Assembly (NCBI GenBank): GCA_023101725.1
Contig: JALJCO010009055.1
Location: 105,917 to 169,916 of the forward strand
Direction: 5' to 3'
Length of the DNA stretch: 64,000 nt
Source of the DNA: Atherinomorus stipes
Taxonomy: Eukaryota > Chordata > Actinopteri > Atheriniformes > Atherinidae
How positions within the stretch are numbered: the first letter of the stretch is position 1; the number at the start of each line of letters is the position of its first letter. The translations under genes were made by a program, and so were the position numbers. Under the pieces are notes generated by a model. That model was not told where the DNA came from, ran no database searches, and worked only from the letters and a program-made list of their open reading frames with translations. Below are positions 34,414 through 45,570 of this stretch, in pieces.

Positions 34414-34762
34414 CATGGCGGCGGCGGCGACAGCTAGTACGAGCGGTGTACAGTCTGTGAACGACTTTTGTCGAATGTGCAAAGAAAACCTCCGGATAAA
34501 AGGCAACATATGCAACAGCCAGCGCATATTTGAAGGAGTTCCTTACGGAAAGAGGGTAGACCAACGTCTTGCAGAACTTGGTCTAAACTTGGTTAACACT
34601 CCAGACAAGTCGATTCGGATACGCCTGTGCTTCTACATCACATCCGGCCAAAACGCCGCCCATCCTTCAAAAGTCCCACCCGCGATTAGTGATTGGCTCC
34701 TATTATTCTCTAACCAGACGAAATCACCTATAACTGTCGCCTTACTCAGATGGAGTGCGTGA
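34414..34762 (+). CDS. Possible first exon of an unrecognised gene, CxxC motif
   Basis: An ATG in good context (aacaacATGGCGG) opens a 115-codon frame with MAAAATAS..., then NDFCRMCKENLRIKGNI and RLAELGLNLVNTPDKSIRIR. The CxxC followed by LRIKG and a spaced LAELGL...RIR resembles an N-terminal zinc-binding module seen in some fish proteins, but the expected second CxxC is not in frame (LCFYIT instead). A splice donor inside the frame, or a transposon-derived exon, are both possible. The upstream 120 bases are GC-richer than average. Function not assigned. Confidence 0.25.
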
Positions 34763-36534
34763 GGAAAGGGAACGCCCCCGCGTGTACTTGTTGAACGCAC
34801 CCAGATGATGTAAATCAGGTTACGAATTTCCCGCACTGCCCTGCGGATGTGACGTCAAATGATGCTGCACCCGCGACCCCGACGGTTTTGATACAAGAAG
34901 GAGACGGTCGCGGTAAATTCAAACACCGCACGGGATAGTTATGGATTCTTCTGCTGTCGGCAAATGATCCAGATCAAATGAAAGACCACTAAAAAGTGGA
35001 ACTAAGAAGAAAAAGACTTTATCAGCATAGTAAACAATGTTATAGCTTCAGTTTGTGCTCCCATGACGGCTTGGCTCGTGGCTGCAGTTCCCCGCAGCGC
35101 CAGTTGTGAGTCTCATTTCTGAATCTTGCCTCAAGTCCCTTTAACTAAGGCAGGATGGTTGTGGATGTTAAGTTTTTAAAGTCAGTGAAGTTTAGTTAAA
35201 CTTCTCTTCTTCACTCTATGATTTATCAGCTCTTTTGTGTTTTTCTTTCGGGATATGTTCTTCAACAAATTCCCAAAAATAATTTTCAAAGTCTTTCTTC
35301 AGGTTTCTTCAGTTTTCTCAGAGCAGTTGTCTGCGTTGCCAACTTTTTAAAGTTTTACCAATTATTGTCATGAAAAGGTTAAAAATGATTAATGTATTTT
35401 TCACTTTTTCCTCATTTAAGATAAATAAAAGGGTGGAAATATTAAACAGTGATCTATTAATCCAGGCAAAATAACCACTGGCTAAAATAGATGACTACCA
35501 CAGAGATCTGTGGTATCCTTTGTTGGAGTGGGTAGCTTACTGGTAATGTCGCGGGCTTTGGCGCAGCAGACCAGGGCCCAGTATTTCAAAACTTTAAATT
35601 CAGATCAAAATTATCTGAATTTCCAAATCCCTTGATTCAGGTTGTTGGATCTCAGATTGATATTTGGGTATTTCCAAACTTTGGTGGATTGGATCAAAAT
35701 GATCCTGATCCTGTTAGATGGAGACTTACAAATCCGTCCTTCCCACTGGATTATTGACAGGAAACAGGAAATGATGACATAAAGAACTTGTCTTAAGCAT
35801 GCGTATGATCAATATTATCACGTACAGTATAAGTCAACGCTGACACTGAACCATCACTGCAAACAGAGAAACAACTCTGGCAGTCAAATTTCTTTTTTCT
35901 TCTTTAACGAAGAAGTTCCGTTCAGCTACAGAGAAGCTGGAGTTGAGAAACAGAGCTATCTGTAAATAGGCTACTTTTAACATTTCCATACCAATAAATA
36001 TATTATTTTAATGTCCAAGGCACAAATCAAGGAAGCTCAATAATGAAAGTGTTTTATTTGGCAGCAAGAAGAGGAGAAATGAAAATCTTGAATAAAAGAA
36101 ATAAGAGTAGAAATTGAGCACACTCAGCAGCAGATTGTCTTTTGAAAGGGACAGACTGAACTCATCAGCTCAGCAAGAAGAGGTGAAGGTAAAGAGGAAG
36201 ATGCTTGCCAGGCAGATAAAGTAATAAAATTATGTGAAAATGAAACATGGTTGTCAGTTAATTATGCGAGCATTTGTTTTGTATATGGAGTGTCAACATT
36301 TTTACTTTGTGACAGAACTTGAACTTTGCGGGATTCATCTTTATCAGCTGTCACCGATCTCTGTGCTGTGTGCAGATTGTATTTATTTATTTTACAATTA
36401 TGGACTGCAATTACAGCTATGTTCAGATATGGGGAACTGTTGCAGATATGTTGTTTGTCGCACAGGCCATCCTTTCATCCCTGTTGTAGTGATGTGAAAT
36501 GATGTTTGTGGGTCGCCACTAAGGGGCGCTGTTC
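34763..36534. other. Intergenic, one tRNA-like fragment
   Basis: At 35525-35590, gtgggtagcttactggtaat then a gcagcagaccagggccc block resembles a degraded tRNA-derived SINE head. The following 35590-35760 has repeated atctgaa/gatcctgatcctg motifs. Nothing else recognised. Confidence 0.4.
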
Positions 36535-37060
36535 ATTGGTGTTGTGACGTCAGAAAGTGAAGAAGAAGAGAACATTTTGGCTTTTGTAGATAGCAGAAAG
36601 CAGCAGCAACGAATGAATGAATGCAAACCGAGCAAACCGAGTAATAAAAGTTCTGAAATATACAGCGGTGTCGGCCAAGTTACTGTATCTGTCCGGGACA
36701 TTTTCTTTTGCCTTCAGCCAAAACAACGTGCCACATTTCATCTTTGAAGGAGCTGTATAATGCTTTTCAAATGTTCCAAAAGTCAAATACAGGCATTGAT
36801 AAGCTAATTATGTCCCCCTCACCACTATAGACACTAATTTGAGTTAAATATTAGGTTTTTTATGCATCTAATTTCCAACACGGAAGTAAGATGGCTGGCT
36901 GTACTGAACCACGGGGCTCTGGACCAATCTCAACATGTTTTATGCCCATTTCATCACGTCGCCCCAGATGAGACACAGATTCTGAAGGGGCACAGAATTG
37001 TTTTTAACACCGGCTTTGGCACTCACATGGATGTTATTTGTAAACATTAATGGAAAATAC
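36535..37060 (+). repeat. Dispersed repeat family D, copy 1
   Basis: Blocks aaaagtcaaatacaggcatt, accactatagacactaattt, gcatctaatttccaacacgg, aagtaagatggctggctgta, ctcaacatgttttatgccca and cacatggatgttatttgtaa recur at 39465-39660 (same strand, partial) and 40880-41240 (inverted). No coding function inferred. Confidence 0.7.
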
Positions 37061-37160
37061 TGGGCCCTGGTTTCGAGTACCCGACACGGCACCCAAGTCA
37101 ACCAATGTGGACCCCTGAGCAAGGTCCTAAACCCCCACCAACTGCTCCCTGGGTGCTTTA

Positions 37161-37778
37161 GGGTGCATTCAGAGAGCATAGTCCGCGAGCCTCGGTCCGA
37201 TTGGGGACTTGGTTCAGCTGAGGGTGGGGGTGGTCTTCTGGACCGAGATTGCGTTCACGTTGCACCATAGCCAAATGAGCCAAACCTTTTGAATAATGTT
37301 CCCGATCTCTCCAGAGGTGGCGCTGCATTCAGATTCACCGTAGGTGAAGACAAGACGTACAACGAACAAGAAGGTTCTCACAACTTCTGTTTCCTCCACA
37401 AAATGACATTATTTTTAAGTGTACTTGCGAGGAGCTGGGATATACTTTTATCAGACCAAACATCCATTTAAGCTTTTACTTCCCCGTAACCCCACGTCTA
37501 ACGATGAGCCATCTTTATAAGAACCGCAGTGCCACACGTGCGTTTGTTGTAGCATTTATCCATGACGCCCAACATTTTACCCACAATGCCAATGCAGTTT
37601 GTAGTCCACTTCCTGTATTTGGTTCACTTGAAACAGACCGAGACCCAAGTCTGTAGGCGGACTGAGCTTGTTTGTTCCGGATCGGAGTCCGTTTGCTCAT
37701 TCACAACTCCCCCAAATGAAGCGGACTGTCCGAGCAAACAGACTCTGATTCGAATCAAAAAGCTTTGTGAATGCGCCC
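37161..37778. mobile_element. PIF/Harbinger-like MITE with TTA target duplication
   Basis: Ends GGGTGCATTCAGAGAGC and GCTTTGTGAATGCGCCC are inverted; tta flanks both sides (37158-37160 and 37779-37781). Interior inverted motifs (ttcggtccg, ccggatcggag, gtccgagcaaacagac) extend the palindrome. No transposase. Confidence 0.7.
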
Positions 37779-37900
37779 TTAATTAGCAGCCCATTGCTCC
37801 CAGGTTCAACCTGAGATGGCTTGAATGCAGAGAATGAATTTCCTAATTGGCTCTCTAATTGGGATGAATAAAGTATATCTTCCTCTTCTTCTTTCTGACA

Positions 37901-38757
37901 TCATTCTTTGCTACAGCAGCTAAGTGTCAGTTTTCCTGCCTTGTGTAGATAAAGCAGCGGTGACACCAAACAGGACGGCAAACTGGAAAAAGAAAGACTC
38001 ACTGCCACCACACAGGATACATTAGAATTCACTGAGCCGGAACGACGCAGAGACAACGCTACCAGACTCCCAACAAACCACAACCACAACACGGAGGAAA
38101 TGGCTGTGATGGTGTAGAAAGCTCTCTGCTTTGATTGGTCAACGCTTTCCCTTTTTTTGCCCCTGCTCCCCGGCCCTGGGCAAGTAAAACACAGAGAACA
38201 GAGATGTTGCAGTAACATGTGACTAACATGGAGGCGGCTGAACTGGCGAACATCACATTGAGCTTGCCGTCGTTTGTATAAAAGACACAAATAATCATCA
38301 GTAGAAAGCAGAGTACCCAAACACATCCAATGGTGATATTTCTGATCCTGACACCACGAGTGTTTTTCAGCCCCCTGTAGATGACGGGGTGAACAACAGC
38401 CAGGTATCGCTCTGCGCAGGTCAGAGTGTAAAATATTATCTCACCGTAGAAGACAGTTAAACCCAGGCACCATCCTACTGTTCTTAACGCAACACTATAA
38501 ACATAATGAGTACATATGATGCAGAAACATCCGAGAACCCAGATCATCTCCATGGCAGCCAGGTGGTAGGTGAAGAGGTCGGAGTGGCTCGCCGTCTTAA
38601 ATGAGTGCTGCTGCCGCCATTTCTGGAACCCCAGGTAGAGGATGATGATGGAGAGGGGCAGGAGGAAGGTGATCCTGATTACACAGAAGGCAGTGTCGAT
38701 GTTTATACAGTGGAACAGCAGAACGGAACTGAAGGAGGACGAAGTGTTTACTGACAT
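37901..38757 (-). pseudogene. R6: seven-transmembrane receptor with a 1-bp frameshift in the third loop
   Basis: Close paralogue of R4. ATG at 38757, 22 bases after an acceptor (gtttctttag; exon from 38779). Sequon NTS at residue 4, HLAAME in TM2, CAERYLAVVHP in TM3, TM4 and TM5 intact. At about 38181 paralogues read ctt cgt cca ggg, whereas R6 reads cttgcccaggg, one base short. The first frame therefore runs out of register and stops at 38059, while CPGPGSRGKKRESVDQSKQR, TM6 (WLWF) and TM7 (SPLLYLHKAGKL) continue in the other frame to TGA at 37901-37903, with no further lesion. Recent loss, polymorphism or sequence error are all possible. Module M6 lies about 3 kb upstream on the same strand. 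Confidence 0.8.
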
Positions 38758-38779
38758 GTTTGCTTCAGACAGTGTTTAC

Positions 38780-39464
38780 CTAAAGAAACAAACAATAAAA
38801 AAAGACAAAATATAAGAAAAACAATCTCGTTCACAGTTAACGGCCAAGTCAATACAGTTTTTGTCAATTGCTTGCACACATTTTCAAAGCTCTTTGTCTA
38901 TTCCTTAAAACTTTACAATTATTGCTCACACAAAAGTAAAAAGCCCCCTATCTACTTCAAAATGAAACACAGAAGTCAAAATATTGTAAACCCCTTTCAA
39001 AAGCATTGTCTCACCTCACAAACACATTTCCCATTGTATTACACACTTGTGTATATCATTTACACACACTAAATCTAAAGCTCTTTTGCTTTTTAATGAT
39101 TATTTCCATATTTATGATCGAGCAAAAATAGCATGCAAATAGAAGTCGACACAAGCAAAAAGGGAACCAAAAATATTTTATTTCCTGAATAAATGTGTTG
39201 CTGCTGTGGATGCAGCATTGTATGGTACTGCAATAGAAAAATCAAAGCAAAGTACACTCATCACACTTGGAATAAGCTAAAGCAAAGCTCTCTCTGCATT
39301 GATGTTATCCAATGTTCAAGGCAGAGAGTTTGACCTTTGACTTTGTTTTTGTTGTCGTGTCATATAGGCCAATGTCAAGGAGTGATTGGTTCATGTTCAG
39401 TAAAGCAGTTACTGTTGACCCCTGTGAGGACAGAGTCTAAGCACTGATGAATAAGTGTGGCATT
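38780..39464 (-). other. Inferred R6 intron, proximal part
   Basis: AT-rich, with a region near 38860-39080 rich in cacaca and gtgtgcaaa-type motifs that may be an old transposon. No gene seen. Confidence 0.4.
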
Positions 39465-39660
39465 TAAAGGAACATTCCAAAAGGCAAATACAAGCATTTA
39501 TAAGCTAAATATATTCCCATCGCCACTATAGAGACTATAGGTGTTAAATATTACATTTTTTTTGCGTCTAATTTTCAATTGGAAGATGTCTGACTGTACT
39601 GAACCATAGAAGCTCTCGTCCAATCTCAACATGTTTTAAGCCCATTTGATTATGTCAAAA
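39465..39660 (+). repeat. Dispersed repeat family D, partial copy 2
   Basis: Matches 36776-36960: aaaggcaaatacaagcattt, cgccactatagagactatag, tgactgtactgaaccatag and caatctcaacatgttttaag. Confidence 0.65.
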
Positions 39661-39927
39661 CTGTGGTTGTGTTCCGCATGGGAATTCATTTGTTGTACTG
39701 GACCAATCAACTTGCCAGAAGTGATTAGATTTTATCTTCAGGAGCAAAAAAAGGCTGAACTTTGTGTGTGAACTTCACTCCTGACAACTTCATGAATCTC
39801 CGGCAGTAAAGTGTTTTTTCTCGGGGATTACTTCTGAAAGCTGACGCAGTTCCCACCATAAAAACGCCTCACAGACAGACAACAGCACCGGTGAGTGAAA
39901 ACGTCTTCCAGCTCAATGCTAACTGTG

Positions 39928-40722
39928 AAGGCCCTTTCAGATCGGACACTTTTTTTCGCTGCGATCACCACGGGGGAGAAGGGTCTATCTGCGGCTCACA
40001 AGACAGGGGCGTGTCGTAGAGTGGGCGCGTCTTAGTGTGACGTTACTCGATGACACGCCCACCAGGCCTATGAGAGCATGGTAAAATCTAGCCCTACCCC
40101 TAACCCTAACCAGACCCACCCACAATGCGACACGCCCACTAAAGGACACACCCACTATGTGACACGCCCACTGGGTTGCAAGCTGCAGATAGATACACTT
40201 GCCACGGGGTAGGGCGCAGACTCGGCAGAGCACTGTGGCAGCGAGCACGTCGGGCACGCGTTGCTAAGCGACAGACCAGGAAGTGTTTTCTCCCTGGCAC
40301 GCTTTGTTGTGAGAGGTGTATTTGTATTTTAATTTATTCATTTAAAAGGGACAATGCATTTTTAAGCACATATACATTTAATGTGTACAAGTACAAAATT
40401 GCAGGATTATAGCCTAGGCTAATTTTCATCCTCTGCCCTCACAAAAACTACAATAGAAATGTAAAATCATGTCAAAATCCCATTCCCACCAATGACCATC
40501 CACACCCCTCCACACATGCATAGTACACATTGTCCACCCCAACTGTATCCCATCCCCTCCCATGTCACAGCGCACAGTGGCGTCAGCGGTACCGGGGTGA
40601 CATGCGCCCACCTCGCACGCCGCTGAGCTCCGCAGCATGGCGGAACGCGCTGACACCATGGTACCACATACACAATGAATGAGCCGCCTGTGCTTTGCGT
40701 GTCCTGTCTGAAAGCGCCTTTA
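39928..40722. mobile_element. DNA transposon remnant with AAGGC-CTTTCAGA ends, carrying a nested element
   Basis: Left AAGGCCCTTTCAGATCGGAC and right GTCCTGTCTGAAAGCGCCTT are imperfect inverted repeats. A second repeat (39985-40200) lies inside. Target duplication not clear. No transposase frame recognised. Confidence 0.5.
39985..40200 (-). repeat. Inverted partner of the repeat at 51825-52058
   Basis: Contains ggggcgtgtcgtagagtggg, gttactcgatgacacgccca, tagccctacccctaacccta, cacacccactatgtgacacg and gcagatagatacacttg. The same blocks occur in reverse complement at 51825-52058. It is built from repeated cacgccca motifs. Confidence 0.8.
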
Positions 40723-40879
40723 GCCTATTACTTGTTTGCTAATTTACACACTTGTCATGGGTCTCTGTGGTACTTCTGTGGTACTTCTGTGGTACTCTGT
40801 GTGCTTCAAACTCCATACCAGACTCTGGGTTGAGCGCATACAGCTCCATAACAGGCTGCTTCATTTTATTCTGTCGATC

Positions 40880-41240
40880 GCAGTCCAATTATCCATCAAT
40901 GTTTACAAATAACATCCATGTGAGTGACGAAGCCGGTGTTCAAAACAATTCTGTGACCCTTCAGAATCTGTGTCTCTTCCGGGGCGGCGTCATGAAATTG
41001 GCGTAAACATGTTGAGATTGATGGAGAGCTCCGTGGCTCAGTACAGTCAGCCATCTTACTTCCGTGTTGGAAACAGACGCATTAAAAAACTCATATTTAA
41101 CTCAAAATTAGATTCTATAGTGGTGAGGGGGATACATTTAGCTTACAAATGCCTTTATTTGACTTTTGGAAAGTTTGAAAAGCATGATTTGGCTCCTTTA
41201 TTACATAAATGCCCAATTGGACGCAGCTGGCCACTGCTGT
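40880..41240 (-). repeat. Dispersed repeat family D, inverted copy 3
   Basis: Reverse complement of 36780-37060 with additional end sequence (gcctttatttgacttttgga). From 41241 to 41834 only AT-rich inferred intron sequence is seen. Confidence 0.7.
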
Positions 41241-41834
41241 CAGAATGAATGAGAGGCTCCTCACATCTCACTTTAATCACATGTAAGACCAGTCAAAAAT
41301 TAAATAAAATTTCACATCAAGAACTTACATGGCTAAACCATTTGAATAAGAAAAACTGGAAAAAGAAACTTTATTTGGATAACATTTATTTAACCAAAAC
41401 AATTTAAACTCAGATGAATAAAGTCAGACTTTATTGGCGTTGTTCAAACTGGAATTACTGGTGTTGTTGCCTTTATGTACAGTTCTGACAGTGGATTTTA
41501 TTTATTTACTTATTCTGTCCTTTTCCCTTTTTAATGCCCTTACTCTTTTTCTTGTATTGACATGTGCATCCGTAACAAAGTTTAGAATGAATGAATGAGA
41601 AATTCATTAACTCTCAATTCATATATTAACTTATTAATTAATGGATGAATTAAACTTTATCATTGTGTCAGACTTATAGGGTTTCAATGGCACAACACAA
41701 TCAAAGAATAAACAAAACACATGAACAATAACTTCCACATTATCAGCCAAATTATCTGCCAAAAGTTGGTTTTCAACCCTGATTTACGATACAAAAACAT
41801 AATCCAACACAATAACGGACTGAAGAACACTCAC

Positions 41835-42095
41835 CGTTTCAGTAGCAGGGAGATTTACTGACTGTTCATCACACCAAACATCCAGTAAAACTTCTGTCCA
41901 TGTCACTCACTGGTAATAATGACCCCCTCCCTTTTTTTCTTTTAAGAAATTGATATACAACCATCAACATGCAGACTTTAAAGTGCATCAATCATTTTTG
42001 AGGCATCTAATTTCCATGTTTCATAAGTTCAGTATTTATGACTTAATCTGTCATTATTATTAGCAGAGTTCCTGCAGTTTAAAATCAGTCATAGT
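41835..42095 (-). promoter_or_regulatory. Module M6: putative promoter plus non-coding exon 1 of R6
   Basis: On the minus strand: actgattttaaactgcagga, actctgctaataataatgac, the core ACTTATGAAACATGGAAAT at 42028-42010, tagatgcctcaaaaatgat, gacatggacagaagttttac, gaacagtcagtaaatctccc, and a donor (gaaacg|gtgagt, exon end 41835). It is inverted together with the gene it precedes, which supports co-duplication of module and receptor. Confidence 0.6.
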
Positions 42096-42187
42096 CTTTA
42101 AACACAACCACAATGAGACCCATGAATGATTAAATCAATTAAATGATTTCTTCAAACTATAATAGCAAGTGAACATGCTAAACTTAA

Positions 42188-42450
42188 CTAATTGGTACAA
42201 AGTGCTACACGGAGGTGGCGAGCACACTCTCCTCCTCCATCACCAGCTGGTATGGAAGCTGCTCCATCGCTGATAGGAAGGCCCTGCAGCGAGTGGTGAG
42301 TGCAGAGAAGATCACTCGCAGAAGTCTTCCTTTCATTGAGGAGTTGTATGTCTGCAGGTGCAGGAGCAGAGGGGCCAGCATAATGGAGGATCCCACCCAC
42401 CGCTCCTGGACTGTTCGTATCCATTTCCTCAGGAAAGAGGCTGCGCCGCA
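42188..42450 (+). mobile_element. Rex-type LINE 3' coding fragment, first half
   Basis: Plus frame reads SSITSWYGSCSIADRKALQR, then VVSAEKITRRSLPFIEELYV and PTHRSWTVRIHFLRKEAAP. This is the conserved C-terminal domain of common fish LINE proteins (TVWYGSCTASDRKALQRVV...DPTHPSH). It is cut at about 42450 and resumes at 45251. Confidence 0.7.
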
Positions 42451-44113
42451 TTAAAGACACACCGTAACTTTTAGACCTCAAAAATCTGCGTTTCTGACCC
42501 GTTTTGATGGCACACCAACATGTCACTGTTCAGAGGCGTCCCGGGTCTCAGAAACAGCAGTATGTCAGTTTCCCATCCGGGAACGATGCATCGATGTGAC
42601 GTTGCAGCTGACTATTGGTTGTGCATCGCGTCACCTACTAGCAAACAGATGTGAACCAGGTATGAACATAGTGGGTGTTTTTGTGGTGGTTTACTGACTG
42701 TTTAAGACTACGTGGCAAGGACACAACAGTAGATTACGGTGTCCGACAGACAGTTTAACTCGACGTGGCATTTGATAGCTGCTTAGGAATTGTAAACAAT
42801 GGAAGATCACTTCAATGCAGACGTGTCTTTATCAGACTCCAAAGCTGATGGTCTCTGTCGTTCATTTGGGACATTTCTCAGTGCAGGGAAGGACTACAGT
42901 ACAAGCCACCGGAAGGGGACGGACTTTAAAGCTGTACTTCCGTGGTCATTTCATTAATATTTCTGTGTTCTCCATCATTATTGAATGCATTCTGCATCGT
43001 TTCTGTGTATAAAAACCTTCTGGTTGCTTTGTATCCAGCTGTATTTGTATACTAGAAGAGAGGCTTGTGGTCCAACGGCAGGCTTTTCCGGGTCCTTCTC
43101 ATGAATTTCCGTCTGATTGGCTGGCTCCCATCAGTGTATGAAGGAAGCTCCACCCTCCGCTCTTATTTTGCTACAGACAGGAAATAGAGCCGACAAACAA
43201 GTTTGTTCCGCCATGCTAACAAACAGTTAGCTAATTAGCTTCTCAACTCCGAAGCTACAGTCGTGCTGTCTTTACTTCTAGTGTGTAGTGGAGGTTTACC
43301 TGCCTTCCAATGGACAGATAGAAACCCCACGTGGGATACGCTATTTGCAATGTTACGTAGAAGTGCAAGGCTGTTCCTGATTCGCTCTTTTCTTCGTATT
43401 GTTTCTGTGATGAGGAAGCACAGCCGACTGGAGGAACGCAACGCTAGCAAGTCAGCATGTGTAAGTAAACAAGGGGAAACCCTCCGTATTTCAGAAGGAG
43501 CAAGTTAAATGGGTTTTCAGTGGAAGGAGGCCTTTAAGCCAGATCTTAAAAGGAACAGGAAGGGGGAAGACTAGAAGCTCTGGGAGGCTGAAGACTGAAC
43601 ACACGCTTGGGAGCAGGAGACACTGAGATAACTTGACCACCGGACACAGAAGCGGAGTCTGATTTACACAGTTCACCACGGTTTATCACTAAGTTATCTT
43701 GTAATAAACGTGTAACCTTCAGCGACGCTCCTGTGATCATTTGCTGCATCCTCCGGCTCTCTTGCTTGAGCTGGCTGAGCCAACCGTACTGAAAAGGTCT
43801 GTACTCTGACTGATAAGACAACATTAACTTCTCCATTATATGCCAAAATGAACAGCACTTCTGATTAGCTACCAGAAGGGCTAAACAACCACATTTTAAA
43901 CCCGCATCATGTCGGATTCGGTAAAGAAAACGAATGAAACATTACCTGAGGAAAGAGGAAAAGAAAGAGAGAAAGGGACAGAACAAGAGTCAAGATAAAC
44001 TGCTTTTACTGGCTGGAGTGAATCACTGTGAGGTAGATAAAGATGATGCTAGTTTGCCGCAGACAGGGGGGTCACTGAGTAAAACTGCTAAAAGTTCTGT
44101 TGTGTGTCTTTAA
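42451..44113. mobile_element. Family B MITE expanded by an internal insert
   Basis: Starts ttaaagacacaccgtaactt and ends ctgttgtgtgtctttaa. The family B body is present at 42451-42690 and 43905-44113. The middle, 42700-43900, is extra sequence not found in the 0.4-kb copies; part of it (42930-43055) recurs at 58820-58935. Inserted in the LINE. Confidence 0.6.
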
Positions 44114-44480
44114 AGGAATAGTAACCCAAGAATTCATTATCTACTCATCCCATGTAGGCAAGACTGTGGAGCACTTTTTTAATATCTCAAATGAGCCGGA
44201 GATCAGCAGAGTTTCATTATCTGCCAAAATTCATACAATGGGGTTCACCAGCGCCTGAAACAAAAAGGTCCAGAAAGTCCTCAAAAACTTGTCAATATTC
44301 CTCCATACTGCTCGTCCAATGTTATCCACGTGTCCGAGTGGGTAGCGTCCAGAATTTACTCAGAACATCATTTAGTATATTTTTATAGCCTAAACAGTTG
44401 TACATTTTACTTCCGCAATATGCACCCATGCAAGTTCATGACACGACAAAAGTCGCGGAGATGAGATTGCGCGTTCTGTT

Positions 44481-44532
<52 letters not shown>

Positions 44533-44754
44533 TCAAATCAATAGCCAACCCCTCTTGTGTTTGTCCAAGTTGCCCGCAGCTCGTTCACTCTTACGGAGCA
44601 CAATGTAAACAGCGAATTTCTTCTTCTACGCTTGCAATATCAGCAGAGTAGGTGCTGAACCCCATGGTTTCCGAGTGTCATGAACTCGCATGGGTGCGCA
44701 ACACGGAAGTAAAATTTAGTCTGTTTAAGCTATAAAAATATACTAAATATATTT

Positions 44755-44807
<53 letters not shown>

Positions 44808-45250
44808 ACCATCACCCTAAAGAACAAGACTAACTGACTTTTTGTTTATTTATAAAAAATAAATAAATAAAAAAAAAAAAAGTGAGCTTTTACAATACTG
44901 AATTTCCCTTCTGGGATGAATAAAGTTTTTATTTCATTCATTTCATTCATTATTCATTTCATTCATTTCATTTCATTTCATTGAATGATGTGTTTGATAA
45001 ATTATGGACGCTTCCCAGGCAGGACACTTGGATTACATTTGATCAGCAGTATGGAGGAATACTGACAAGTTTTGTGGACTTTTATGGACCTTTTTGTGTT
45101 GAGCATGTGAACTCATTGTATGAATGATAACAAAAAGCCTCTCGATCTCCGTCTGCATTTGAAATATTAAAAAAGTGCTCCAGAATCTTACTAGCATGAG
45201 GGTGAGTAGAAAATGAACACACATCATTCTGTGGGTGTACTATCCTTTAA
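44110..45250. mobile_element. Repeat family C, palindromic full-length copy with microsatellites
   Basis: Left arm ttaaaggaatagtaaccc and right arm gggtgtactatcctttaa are inverted, with gagcacttttttaatatctc and aatattaaaaaagtgctcca as inner arms. Inside lie (TTTC)n at 44479-44534 and (AT)n at 44757-44805. A shared partial copy follows R4 (23656-24236). Confidence 0.7.
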
Positions 45251-45415
45251 GGACAGGACCACCAGCCTTACACAGCTTCTTTCCAGTGGCTGTCAGACTG
45301 GTGAACATGGGCACTGCTGACTTCTTATTAATAACACTGTTGCTTTTATTGTTTTATTATTATCATTTTATTTAGTTAGTTTTTCACCACAGGGATTTAT
45401 CTTTTTAAATCTTGC
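45251..45415 (+). mobile_element. Rex-type LINE fragment, second half
   Basis: ggacaggaccaccagcctta then cacagcttctttccagtggc and tgtcagactggtgaacatgg continue the LINE interrupted at 42450 (RTTSLTQLLSSG-type sequence). An (AT)n run lies at 45419-45460. Confidence 0.6.
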
Positions 45416-45417
45416 AC

Positions 45418-45457
<40 letters not shown>

Positions 45458-45479
45458 GTTGTGCTTGAAAGTTTACATA

Positions 45480-45570
45480 CCCTTAAAAAAAAGTCACATC
45501 TGGGATTGAACCCCAGCTCTCTATGTGTGACAGACATGCATCCTGACCATTTACCTAGAAACAGAGACAG
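45480..45570 (-). mobile_element. tRNA-like SINE head
   Basis: On the minus strand, taaatggtcaggatgcatgt is followed by a perfect-looking B box in gctggggttcaatcccagat and then a T run. Resembles a tRNA-derived SINE promoter, not a full tRNA. Confidence 0.4.

Noticed and set aside
42215..42454. 79-codon plus frame as a host gene
   Set aside because: Recognisable as the C-terminal domain of a fish LINE protein, interrupted by MITE insertion.
45480..45570. Possible tRNA gene
   Set aside because: A B box is present, but no complete cloverleaf with matched acceptor stem could be drawn; more likely a SINE head.
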